A program made the position numbers and the translations under genes. From assembly GCA_026826555.1 (NCBI GenBank), contig JAKSZT010053764.1, positions 36,135,907 through 36,199,906 on the forward strand: a stretch of 64,000 nucleotides of DNA. The letters run 5' to 3'. Below are positions 46,420 through 57,716 of the stretch, in pieces. The DNA is from Tolypeutes matacus (Eukaryota > Chordata > Mammalia > Cingulata > Chlamyphoridae). Under the pieces are notes generated by a model. The model saw nothing but the letters and a program-made list of their open reading frames with translations. It made no database searches and had not been told where the DNA came from. Each line of letters starts with the position of its first letter. Within the stretch, counting starts at the first letter, position 1.

Positions 46420-48849
46420 GTAAGTCAAGTACTTGTTCTTGATTTTACTATGGGGCAAAATTAGTTATATGACAAGGATACGTAAATTGTGGGTGCAAGT
46501 TGCTTTCTTGATGGCACCGAGATCCTCACAGCAAGAGTGATTTATGTTAGATTATATTATCCATCTCTTTTTTCAAAGGAATAAATCACATACTTCTATT
46601 ACTATGATAATATATGCAGGCAGCTATGACCACCGTTGAACACCCTCTCAGCCACATCTTTTATTCTGTGCCAATTAAGCACAAGGTAGAGAATGTTGGC
46701 AGGGGGATTTGAAAGTCTCATCTAAAGGTCAACACCTAACAACAGGACAGCATTTATCCTGAACTGGACTGTGGAGTCAGCACTGGGTTTGAGCCCAGTT
46801 GCTATTGGGGGACTTAAATATACAGTCTTCCAAATGAGAGCAGGTGGTGTCAAAGGAGCTATGCTGGTGTTCAAGGTATATCCTAAAATAGCTTTAAGCT
46901 TCTCCATGACCTCATTTTGCCACGCTGGCTTGCTTACGAGTGTGTTTTGGGGTGGTGTTAATGTTCCAGCGCTAGCCATTATAATTTATGGACTGACATA
47001 GTATCATTAACACTGAGCATGGATTGTACTCAGTAGCCAAGGCATAACTTTTTCCCCTCTGTATTTCCTGCAGCTGGCCAATGTTTTGTAACCAGGGCAC
47101 CAACTCTGCAGCCAGCTGGTAACTTTAGATGTTTGATTGGATGTGCAATTGGCATCACAGACATGGTTAAGCAAGGATAATATTAGAGTATGCGTGACAG
47201 TTTCAGGATTTCATCCCATTAGACAGAACTAGTTTCAGCACAAAATGAAGCCATAAAATATTCTTATTTAATAAAAGCCTTTGAAGCAAGTTAAAAGTAA
47301 TGGTGACTATTTATTCAGCCTTTGAATAGGTGAACATGTTAGCAATTTTTAAAAATCAAATTATTTTTTTTAAAGTAAGCCATCCATATGGTCTTTTCAT
47401 AAAAATTAATAATGGAATAAGATTTATAAATAAAAACAGCAGACCCTTGATTTCTTCTCTACCCCAAGTCCTGCTTTCCAAGGGCAACCACTTTCCATTT
47501 TTTAGGATGTTTCTTCTTTTTTGACAACATATTTCTATATAACACAATTATACTTGTGGTTCTTGATTCTTCAGTTTTAGAAAGTATTCATGGAGCTCCT
47601 ATTATGAAAAATGAAGATTTAACCTTCTTAAACTCCCTTTCTCCCAACACACATTCTTCCCTTCTTCCCATCCTCTTAGTAACAATTTTTGGTGAAATCA
47701 ATATTCCATGTTTTTCTAATTATGACATCAATAATTTTCATGGGGGCAGACATAGTCATTCTTAATGACATGTTTCAGGAGAACACTTGACTCTACAATA
47801 ATTTAGGTTAAGGGGTTTGGTACCATCAAGGTGATGCCCTGCTACTACTGTAGAAAAAAACAGACACATGGATCACAAAGAAAATAAGCTGCTTCCTGAG
47901 CTTGCATGGAATGCAGCAATGCCATAAAGACATATGCTCTGATTGAACTGTGCAGGGGTGCTAAGGGTTGGGTGAGTGCGGATATGGTATAGGTTAATTA
48001 GGACAAACTGTGGAGGAGATCTCATAGGCCTGGAATTTTGAAAACTTATGGGAGCATTTTTTTGTTTGTTTTCACAATGATTTGGGAGCATGGCTGATAT
48101 TTAATGAGTGGGGTCAGGGTTCCTAGACATTGTGTAATATAAAACGTGGCACAGCAAACAATTGTCCTGTACCCCACCTGACTTCAGAATGTCCTGCTGA
48201 AATCCCTTACACAGGTACTTTCATATAGGCAAAAAATTCGTTTATAAATATCTGAGCCTAGACTATGTCTGCATTATATACAAAAACACATTGTACTTTT
48301 ACCAGGGTTATATGCTGAATTTTCTAGGAATTTAGCTATCATGCTACTTAATGGAGGATTGTACTTTTTTATTTGGAGCTTTATTGTGCTATTGAGTCTA
48401 ATAAGGGTAAAAATATAATTTATAGCTAAACCCCAAAATGTATCTATGATTGCATTTCCTTTCCTGAACAACTGTTGTTTTTAAGTTAATAATTGCCTTA
48501 TTTTTTCATTGATTTGTTTTCACTATAACAATCACAGAATTGTAAACTCATCCCAATATGGTGAACACATCAGAGAACCCAACAATTCCACTTTTTTCCC
48601 TTGGTGAAATGCCCCTCTTGTTCTAATCTGATCTCTTTCATTTCTAGGTTCTGCAACACAGCTCTGATTCTGGGACTTCCATTTGTCATCATCCTGGGAA
48701 TTCTCTGCATGGCTGGATTTCCTGTTTCCTGTTCCTAGTCTCCTTTTTCTTAATTTGCTCACCCATTTTGATGGAACACATTTTCAAAATAGCTTTCTGA
48801 GGAAGGGAGTAATTTGGTAAATGTTATGAGACTGCATGTGCCTGAAAAT
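46420..48849. other. Unique sequence, no recognised repeat
   Basis: The part 46,722-47,001 is open on both strands (85 residues minus, 76 plus) without recognisable homology. The remainder (short ORFs at 47,330-48,762) has no domains and no repeats with recognisable ends. This is one of the repeat-poorest parts of the window. Confidence 0.4.
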
Positions 48850-49618
48850 ATCATTATTCTGTCCTCATACTTTTTTTTTTGATAATCTGAATGGGCATGG
48901 AATTTTACGTTTGAAATAATTTTCCTTTAGAATTTTGAGGGCATTGTTGTTGAAGTTCAATGTCAATCTAGTTCCCAGTCCTTTTGTATCACCTATATCT
49001 CTCTCTCACTGTCCTCCCTCTCTAGAAGCTTTTGTGACCTTCTTTTTCATTCTTGGTGTTCTGAAATTTTATTATGACATATTGTGGTGTGGGTTTTTTC
49101 CTGCATTCATTGAACTGAATATTCAGTGGGATGTTTTTATCTGAAAACTCTTATACTTGAGTCATATTGTGTATTATTTTTCTGAAACTTTCTCCCTCTT
49201 AATTTTTCTATTCTCTTTTTTCTAGAACTTCTATAATGATGACAGCCTCCCAAATTAATTTTCTAATATATATTCATATGTGCATATATATTACATTTCT
49301 TTTTTTAAAAGTTTTGTGGGTAATTTCTCCAAGTTTTCTTTTAGAGGAACCATTAAATGTTTTTCTGCTATCTTCTCTTTAATTTATAAAAGCTCAGTCA
49401 TGTTTTCTTAAATGTTGCAGTTTCATAACATTCCGTATTTGTTTATAGATTATCTCATTTCTCTTACGATGTTCATTATAATTTTTCTGAATTTTTCTTA
49501 TGCTCATTGCACTGTTTAAATTTCCTCTCAATTCCTATTTCCAGTTGGCTTGGTTTGTTCTCTGCCTCTTTCATGTTAGATATATTCCTCAAATACTGGT
49601 GACCTTTGCATATCCTTC

Positions 49619-50120
49619 ATACTTGTATTAGTTTTCCTATTGCTGCTGTAACAAATTACCACAGATTTAGTGGCTTGAAACAACACAAATTTATTATCTT
49701 ACAATAAGGTCAGAAGTCAAAATAAGTTCACCAGCTAAAATCATGCTGTTAGCAGAGCTAACTAGTTTCTTTCTGGAAGCTTCAGGGAAGATTGTGTTTC
49801 CTTGCCTTTTCTAGCCTTTAGAGGCCACAAACATTCCTTGACTTGTGGTCCCTTCCTCCATCTTCAAAGAGCCTCTCCCCAGCCTCTGGTTCAGTAGCCA
49901 CAATTCCTTTCTCTCACTCTGATCCTTCTGCTTCTTATTAGAACCCTTCTGATTACCTTGGGCCCGCCTGGATAATCCAAGAAAATCCTTTTGTCTCAAG
50001 GTCCTTAACTTAATCACATCTGCAAAGTCCCTTTTACCATATAAGGTAACATACTTATAGGGTCTGAGGATTGCAACATGGACATCTTTGGGGGTTCATT
50101 ATTCCATCAACCACAATACT
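49619..50120 (-). mobile_element. MLT1 solo LTR (ERVL-MaLR), antisense, perfect 5-bp TSD
   Basis: LTR 49,624-50,115, starting tgtattagttttcctattg and ending ccaca on the plus strand, so TG...CA. Internal blocks: gtggcttgaaacaacacaaa, ccttcctccatcttcaaaga, cttaatcacatctgcaaagt and cttttaccatataaggtaac. Target duplication atact at 49,619-49,623 and 50,116-50,120. A complete solo LTR with no protein-coding remains. Confidence 0.95.
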
Positions 50121-50799
50121 TTAAAAAAATGAGGCTCTAATTATTGATCAGAAGCTCTGTGTGTGTGGTCAAGGCTATTGCATTGGTGGGCCTCGATTCC
50201 ATTCATTGGGTGACAATCAAATGTTGTTTTTTTATAGGTTTTGATCTCTTGGGCTGGTCATTTCTGTTACAGAAGAATTCTCCTGCCTGGGGTTTATAAG
50301 CCTGGCTGTCAGAATTCTTGGAGACATAAAGGTGAAAGAGGGTTGAGGAAGATGATCTCACCATTCAGTATGCAGCATTTTACTTATTCATCCTCTTTTC
50401 AGTACAGATGGTCACTCCCACCCTCAATTGTGTCTGCTGGTCCCATGTCTTCTCTGATTGAATGGTCCTAGAAGCTAGGATGGATGCAGGATACTGAAGG
50501 CCTGAGGAGAGGATGGGGTTTGGGGGTCTAACTGTTCATGATACAGACTTTCACCCAGCCCTGCTTTCAGACTTACCTGTTCCTAGCCTTCAGAAGTACT
50601 TGGAGTCTTCAATTTCCAAGTCTCTCTGACATTCTATACTACATTTTGTCTATTTTTAACTGGCTGTCTCCATGTAGGCAGCTATTTTGCAGCTTTCTAA
50701 AACAATTACTAACCTTCTATCTGCTTTTAAACCTTCAAAAATTTTTAAAATCTCTGATTTGCTCTTCTCCCTCTCCTGTTTCTCTTCTCCTTTGTGCAC

Positions 50800-50867
50800 A
50801 TCTACTTTTTTTTTTTTTTTTTTTTAATTCCATTACTGTCATTTTAGAGGTTTTTTTTTTTTTTTTC
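50800..50867. repeat. Two poly-T tracts
   Basis: T runs at about 50,806-50,825 and 50,853-50,866 separated by unique bases; possibly tails of lost antisense retroposons. Their translation gives the low-complexity ORF 50,538-50,885. Confidence 0.7.
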
Positions 50868-50890
50868 CTGGAGAAGCAGAGGTAAATCAG

Positions 50891-52067
50891 TGTGCTTAAG
50901 CCATCATATTTAACTGCAAATTCAAGAATTAGCAATCTTATAAGGAGGAGCATAATCTAACAAATAATAAGGGAGGTACAAAAGTTTAAACAATTCCTTT
51001 CTTTAGAGGTTATGGCATATGGTTACATTTTCATATCCTTTTTTTTTTTTGCAATTTAGAAAATTTCTTTCTCAAATTTTGAGTCTGAGTTTGGATCATC
51101 CCCCTCCAAAAACACTTCTTTGACTCTTCCAACCCGATCCATTTTCACTTCCATTCAATATCATGCAATTTTATACTTTAATGTTTTTTCATTATTTCCT
51201 AAGTGAGTTTTGTCTATCTAACTAGATAATAAACTTTTTAAGGTCAGTGATATTGCCTAATGATCTCTTTGTCCCTGTATCTATTTGTGGCTCCTAGAAA
51301 GGTTTGAACTCAAAGAATATGTGTCCTCTACTAACTCGTGCCCTCCTCCTGCTAAGGGACTTTATTCAGATTCTAATAATTCACCTATTCCCTCTCACCT
51401 ATTAAAGTCGGTGGGTATTTCCAATTTATGGTTTCCCAAAAGCAAAAACAACAATCCTAACCATCTTCCACTAATATAAAAGGAGTCAGATATCTTTTAA
51501 CAAAATGAATAAATGGTTACCTTGAGAAGAGTGTATGCATCTATTGAAGAAAAGGTTCCAGCTGTGGGTTCAGTAGATTATCAGGCCTTCCCCAGGTACT
51601 CTGTCTTCTGTCACTGCATCCCAAACATTACAGATTTGTCAGCTAGACTCTGGAGGGCAGCCCAGAAAGGGAAATTGGAGGCAGGTACCCTACTGGGGAG
51701 GGAACAGACAGGTCTGTAGACCTTGACCCAGGCAACTCCAACCATGATTATTTTGGTTTTATAATATCTGCAGAACTGAACTTTACTGCTCAAAAGGGTC
51801 CCTGACTATTTATTACTCAGTCTGAGCACATGAGGCAAATTTTCCTGCCATTACCAGCAAGGAGGGAGGAGGGATGAAGTCAGCTATTGACTTCAGGTAA
51901 AGACTGGCATTGGTGGGGCTATTGCAACCTTGGATGACATCCTGTTACTGGGAACTAGGGAGAGACTGAAGAGTTGAAATTAAAGGTTGCAAATGCTTAC
52001 ACAGTTACAGTAATCCAGGTCAGAGGTCAAGGTAGATGTGTCTTCCCAAGCATTACAAATGGCAAGG
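50891..52067. other. Unique sequence
   Basis: No repeat or gene recognised. ORFs at 51,285-51,793 are short and featureless. Confidence 0.4.
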
Positions 52068-52520
52068 AAAAAAATGCTAAGGCGTTACACAGCCCCATGT
52101 TGTGTACAATCCATTCAAAGTATACACTCAGTGGCTCTCATTTTCATCAGAGTGTATGACATGGAAATCCAGTGGTGGAAGATGGACTATGGCTGACAGG
52201 ACAAATATGAGACTGTTCTCTCATGAACTATAGCAAATGTATAATACTAATACAAGGTGTTAATAATTGAGTGGGTTGGGGGGAAAATACACCAAAGGTA
52301 AGATATGGGCTAGAGTTAGCAGTAATATTTTGATGATGCTATTTTCTTAGTTTGTAACAAATGTTTCACAACAATGCAAGGTGTTGGTGGTGGGGTGATG
52401 TATGGGAGCCCTGTATGATGATATGCATGTTTGTAAGCTCATAACTTTTACTATACATTTATTGTTTATGTATGTTCATGTATGAATGATGTACTTCAAT
52501 AAAATAAAAAATGCTAAGGC
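52068..52520 (+). mobile_element. L1-type 3' tail, sense, 5'-truncated, with 15-bp TSD
   Basis: Element about 52,084-52,505, homologous to 900-1190 (ctctcatgaacta, aacaaatgt-tcacaacaatg, gtgatgtatgggag) and ending in aataaaataaaaaa. The duplication aaaaaatgctaaggc occurs before (52,069-52,083) and after (52,506-52,520), a typical L1 target site. Sense orientation, no ORF. Confidence 0.85.
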
Positions 52521-52706
52521 AAGGAGCAGATGTGGCTGAAGCAGTTGAGCACCCGCCTTCCACACAAGAGGTCCCGGGTTCGGTTCCTGGTGTCTCCTAA
52601 AAGAAAAAACAAGTGGGACAACAAGCAGACAGTGAGTGCAAACAATGAGCAAAAATAACGAGCAAACAGACAAGGGAGGCTTCTCGGGGAGAGGGAACTG
52701 CTAAGG
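52512..52706 (+). mobile_element. DAS-SINE, sense: the only plus-strand copy
   Basis: Element about 52,523-52,698 with pol III promoter elements in sense: A box tggctgaagcagttgag and B box gggttcggttcc. A linker rich in caagtggg and aacaagcagac follows, then a terminal block cagacaagggaggcttctcg. The 8-mer tgctaagg flanks it (52,512-52,519 and 52,699-52,706). It inserted into the 3' copy of the target duplication of the preceding L1 tail. Confidence 0.9.
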
Positions 52707-54219
52707 TGTATGGTATGTATGTATCTAAAAAGTCCTTGAAACAGCCTGTGAACTCTTACAGTCCTCTGGTTAGCACCTAACAGAATGTTGGTCACACATG
52801 AAGGAAAAAGTAAGAGTGGTTAATTCAAGTCTCAGATATTTGGGTACAGCTGTGTAAGGTAGAGTTTAATCAGAGAGAAGCAGGCCCTATTCAATCTCCA
52901 TCTAAAAGGTGGTTGCTTACTAGGCATGTCTCCTTGGGATGCCAAAGTTGATTAAGATGGTCCTTTGCATCTAGATCAAGTTAACAATACCAAAAGAACT
53001 CTTATTTTGGCCATTCTAGTGACAATAGTAATGGTTAGTTGAGAATGGGAGTGAACACAAAAGAGAGTGCATTATACACAAAAAGGAGTTCTTGGAAGAC
53101 TTGATTTCAGCAAATATAAACACACAAGAACTTATAAAGTATATAGAAAATGTTTTGGTTTTAAATTCATCCCTAGAATTAAGGGAGCTGGTGAAATACT
53201 AGCTAGGTCAGGTTAGGAACAATGTCTGTCTCACTGATCTGTTCAGATCCTCTCTTCTTGCTTTTTACTTTTCTTATGTTATTTGTTGATCTTTGCCTGT
53301 GCCCCACAATGCTCTACATTTCATATCTGTTCGTCATCATTCAAGTTTAGATGTTAAGCGCTGAATCTTTATAATCTACCTGTGCCTGTGGATGAATATT
53401 TTATTTAATAATATTTTTTTTAAAGTAAGTGCTCAACGTCATAACACTGGAAAACACAGAAGAACCCAATGATCAAATAGAAAATATAATTTTCCTGCCC
53501 AAGAAAAAGTTCTTTAACATAGTGGTAAATGTACTTCCCTTCCTCTGTATGTGCATATATTTGTGTGTATTAAAAATATTGAAATAGCTTGCTTTATTTT
53601 ACTTAACATGTACCCATATCAACACGATTATTTAATAATATTATTTGAAGTGCATTATTTTTTGTATGAATATGCAATAATTTACAAAAATTAATCCATA
53701 CTGCTGAGACTTTAGAATGTTCCATTTTTCTGTTGTTGTTATTTTCTTAGTGTTTGCTGCCTTTGTTCCTCTGTGCTACTGCACAACTTTGGGTAAAGCT
53801 GAACACAAAGAAGTTTGCCATCCTCTAATGAACAGACTGCAAAATATACTATGATTCCTAGGTACCGTGGCATGAATATCCTCTCCTCTTCTCTTCCCGC
53901 TTCTCTCTCTCTCTCTCCCCTGCCATGAGAAGGAGGGCTATCAACACCTCTTAGGATTCATTTGTAAAGAACAAAAATTTATATTTGGGTTTTAGCTAAG
54001 AGTTTCTATTCTGCACAGATATTGTTAGCTCTTGAATCACAACAATCAGAAGAGAGCAGTTTGGTATTTGGTGATTTAACCATTTTGAGTCCAGCCATGC
54101 GTAATGTTCTCATACTTAAAAAACTAACCTCCCTGGGCTATAACATTTCCTCTTCAACAGAGGATGATAGTGAAGGCACAAGAAGAAGCCTGCAAGATTT
54201 GAGGCGTGGGGAAGCAATG
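52707..54219. other. Unique sequence with possible L1 trace and a (CT)n
   Basis: 53,430-53,740 resembles a decayed antisense L1 3' ORF2 segment (cttcctctgtatgtgcatat, cttaacatgtacccatatca), low confidence. A (CT)n array lies at about 53,901-53,920. An open frame of about 67 codons at 54,019-54,222 is preceded by an acceptor-like ctattctgcacag. Confidence 0.4.
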
Positions 54220-54390
54220 TAGGCAGGATAGTGTAGTGCACAACCATCTTTGCAAGCAAACTCATGCTTCTTAGCCTCGATTCTATCATCTATAAAATGA
54301 GAATAATTGGACCTAATCATAAGATTTCTGTGGGGATTAAAAGGGAAAATTTACTCATTGCAACTTAGCTCAGTGTCTGCTTCAGAGATT
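54220..54390 (+). mobile_element. MIR fragment
   Basis: ggatagtgtagtgcacaacc, gcttcttagcctcgattc, tctataaaatgagaataatt and tctgtggggattaaaaggg, in MIR sense order. Confidence 0.65.
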
Positions 54391-54849
54391 AATGGTAGCA
54401 TTTTTATGATGGTCTGCTGAAATTGCAGTTGGGAAGAGATGTGCTGATGTGCTGAGGAGCATTGCCCGATGAACAAAGTCAGAGGGAAGGGACCCTTAAA
54501 ATGGTTCTTCCATAGTCTTTATTTGGCTGTACTCCTCCATACATCTGGGAAACAGCAGCCTTTTTTTTTTTTTTTAATTTTTTATAATGCACATCTGCAC
54601 TATTTTCACATTTTATTTAATATGAACAAAATTGCTGTGAACATTCTTGTATAAATCTCTTTTGGATCTATTTACCAAGTAATCTTGATTACATAATGAA
54701 CACTTGACTTACTTGTTCATCTTAGTTTTATAAGGAATTGCCCATTTTTTTGTGAATTATTGTAGCATCTTGAATACCACCAAAATGCATGAGAGATTAG
54801 ATTGAGCAATAACATCACAATCACTTGGTGTTAACGTGATTATTTTTGT
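54391..54849. other. Unique sequence, possible L1 trace
   Basis: T run at 54,561-54,575. aaattgctgtgaacattctt near 54,630 recalls an antisense L1 segment. Not enough for a firm call. Confidence 0.35.
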
Positions 54850-57716
54850 TGTTGTTTGTTTTTATATATTTTAAAAGATGTTTAGATTACATAAATGTTA
54901 CACAAAAATCACAGGGATTTTCATGTTCCCCATCTCCCACACCTCCTGTAACATCCCACATAAACATCTTTCGTTAGTGTGGCACATCACCTGCAATGGA
55001 TATACACATCCTGGGGCTCTGCCACTAAGCATGGACCATAGTTCACATTATAGACCACACTCTCTCCCACACAGTTCTGCATGGTATATGCTAATGTAAA
55101 ATGGCCTATATCTGTCGTCGTAATGTCACTCAGGATAATTCCCAAGTCCTGAAAAAATACCTGTATTACAACTGCTTTTCCCTTCCCTGCACCAAAAGTG
55201 TCCAGTGGCTCCACCTCACTGTTGTAATTTCTTCCATTGCTTGAGTCACAATATGTCTACAACAGAATACGATTAAGTCCACTCTAGTCCATAGCTCTTC
55301 CCCCAATCCTGAGGAGTTTGGGGTGGTGATGTTCACTCCATCTCCAAGTGAGAGGGGGCTTATATCCCATAGATACGATGGATGGGATTATCCAGCCTGC
55401 AGCTGCAGGCTCTCTCCATTCCCTGGGATGGCCATTGTCCATCATCGTCCCCTCACCAGGTGACTTGGTTGAGTCCATTGAACTGTAGAGTAGGAGTTGC
55501 AGCTCCACCGAGATTCCAGGCACAGCTGGCACATGGGCAGGTCAAAGGCTCCAGTCTCTGGAAGTACACCTATAAACTCCAGCACCACATATAGGTTTGA
55601 ATAGAAGGGACTGATGGGCCATGTGCAGGGAGGACTTGAGTCCAACTCTGTCACTCTCAGGAGCACAAATTCCAAAGTAGAGCCCACTGATAAGGCATCA
55701 ATCTCTGGAGCTATCCCCTCTTATATAGGACCTGGGTGTCTCCAGAGCCCTCAGAAGCCCCTCTGTGTGGGATGATATCCACTTTGGTGTTCTATGAGAT
55801 CCTACTGAGGTGTGCGTAAGCATTACCTCTGGGATGACCTCCCGACTCTCTTTGAAGTCTCTTAGCCACATGAACTCATTTGTCTTTACCTTTCCCCCTT
55901 TTATTCAAGGTCTTTTTCCAGTTGTATTGCCAGTTGGCGCTTGGTATTAATCCCTCGTTGCCAGGGAGGCTCATCTCCGGGAGTCATGTCCCATGCTGGG
56001 GGGAAGGTAATGCATTCATATGCTGAGTTTGGCTTAGAGAGAGGTGACATTTGAGCAACAGGAGGCTCTCAGGTGGCAACCCTTAGGCACCCCATAATAG
56101 TAGGCTAAGTTTCAATTACAAGAGCAAAGACTCGTAAGGCTAGTCATCAATAACAAGAACCCATCAGTGGACCCTCCTCCTTTGCCAGACACTGTCCCTC
56201 CACTCGGGGGACTGCTGCTGCTCCTTTGGAGAATGTGGCAGAGCTCTCCAGGATGGGAATTCAGTATTCCCTCATTTATTGTCTACCCACTGTGACCATG
56301 CCCCACCCCTTGATCATTTGAACAATTTTATATATCTTTTATGTATATTCAGGTGTACTTCCTCACGTGAAACCCCCATTCCAGACACCCCCCACCAATT
56401 ATCCTCTCCTGCCCCCTCTGTAACCCTTCTGTGATCCAAACCTTCTTTGAAGATGAAGCCCATATAATAGCCAAATACAATTAATAGGAAAATGAAATAA
56501 TAAAGATAAGTTTAAATATAAGACATAAAATACATGGAAACTTAAAAAAACACTAGAAATAAAATAAAAATAAAAGATTGGGATATTCAAAAAAAGGGGA
56601 AAAAGCAAAAAAATTAAAAAAAAATTTTTTTTTAACATTTTTACTTTTATCACTGCATTATCGGGTGTCCAGTCTGTATTGTGGATCCTGTCCCCTCTCT
56701 CTACCCAGTGTCTCCCGAATTTTCATTTAATCTTCAAAGAAGTTTTAGGTCACAGCAAAGTCACACACAGAATACTAGAGACTCCCATATACCCAACTTC
56801 CTTCCCCTTTCCTCACCCCATATTAAAACCTTTTTTATGTGGGTGGTAGCAATGTTATAACTGTTATACAGATAGTGAAGCTTAGCTACTAAACATTGTC
56901 AATGGTTTACAGTATAGTTTAAAATCTAGATGGTACAGTTTAATAATTTTTGATGGTATTTACCATGTCCTGTGTCCATCACTGTAAGGTGATGAAAAAC
57001 ATTTCTCCTGACCACTAAATACCCCCTGTTTGATCTTTTCTGTTCCTTCCTCCCCATCCCCCTGCGGCACATGCCACCCCCGTCTTCACTCATTGGATGA
57101 CAAGATTCATAGTTATATGCAACAAGAGGTCTTGACACGCTGATTGTCCTCCCCTATTAGGATCCACCTTTGCTCCTAAGAGACAGCCACCTGTCTGTTT
57201 CTGGGTGAATCGGTCCTCCCAAAGATGGGGGTCCATCCCCTTCCCACTCACCGTGTGGGTCTCCACTCCCCGACACAATACATTATGACAGGATGAATAT
57301 TCACACACTTCCCAGAAGCCTACTCCAGATGCGCCCCTCCCTGAATGCCCCCCCAACCTACACCCCAAACCAGTGACACTTCCTTGTCATAATGCCCTAA
57401 GAGCATTCCCACTCCTGCACTTTCAACATCATACCCACAAATCCCATGTTCACCTAGTCCCCCTCCCATCTCTACCCCCAGTATCCTGGGTATTCTAACC
57501 CGCCCTTCCTAATCTACCCACCTGTCAACCATGCACCACCAAACCCAGTAATATCACTACCCACCTGTCCTATCCTTCAATATGCAACTATACTCTATCA
57601 CTTTACCATAGGTTACGTCCATATGTTTGATGGCTCACAACCTTCTCTTTTCCTTCTCTCCCTTGTTAACCTATCTTTCAGACTATGGTTCTCAGAGACT
57701 GCTCACTTTCCTCAGT
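54850..57716 (-). other. L1 3' UTR, about 2.8 kb
   Basis: Everything between the ORF2 stop and the A-rich tail is non-coding and colinear with the truncated copy at 40,691-43,136. The stretch is C-rich on the plus strand (57,000-57,600 especially), so the L1 RNA would be G-rich there. ORFs inside (54,987-57,368) are overlapping and not conserved as protein between the two copies. Confidence 0.85.

Larger units (their letters stand above)
48850..50890 (-). pseudogene. L1/HAL1-like ORF1 region, antisense, interrupted by an MLT1 LTR
   Basis: On the plus strand the order is: gaatgggcatggaattttac, gtttgaaataattttcctt, cttggtgttctgaaatttt, tgtggtgtgggtttttt, tctctgcctctttcatgtta, tcctcaaatactggtgacc. 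It resumes after the LTR with gctctgtgtgtgtggtcaag. This is the complement of an ORF1 (RNA-binding then coiled-coil) layout, analogous to 61,700-62,470 but far more decayed. HAL1 affiliation is inferred from the absence of ORF2. Confidence 0.5.
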
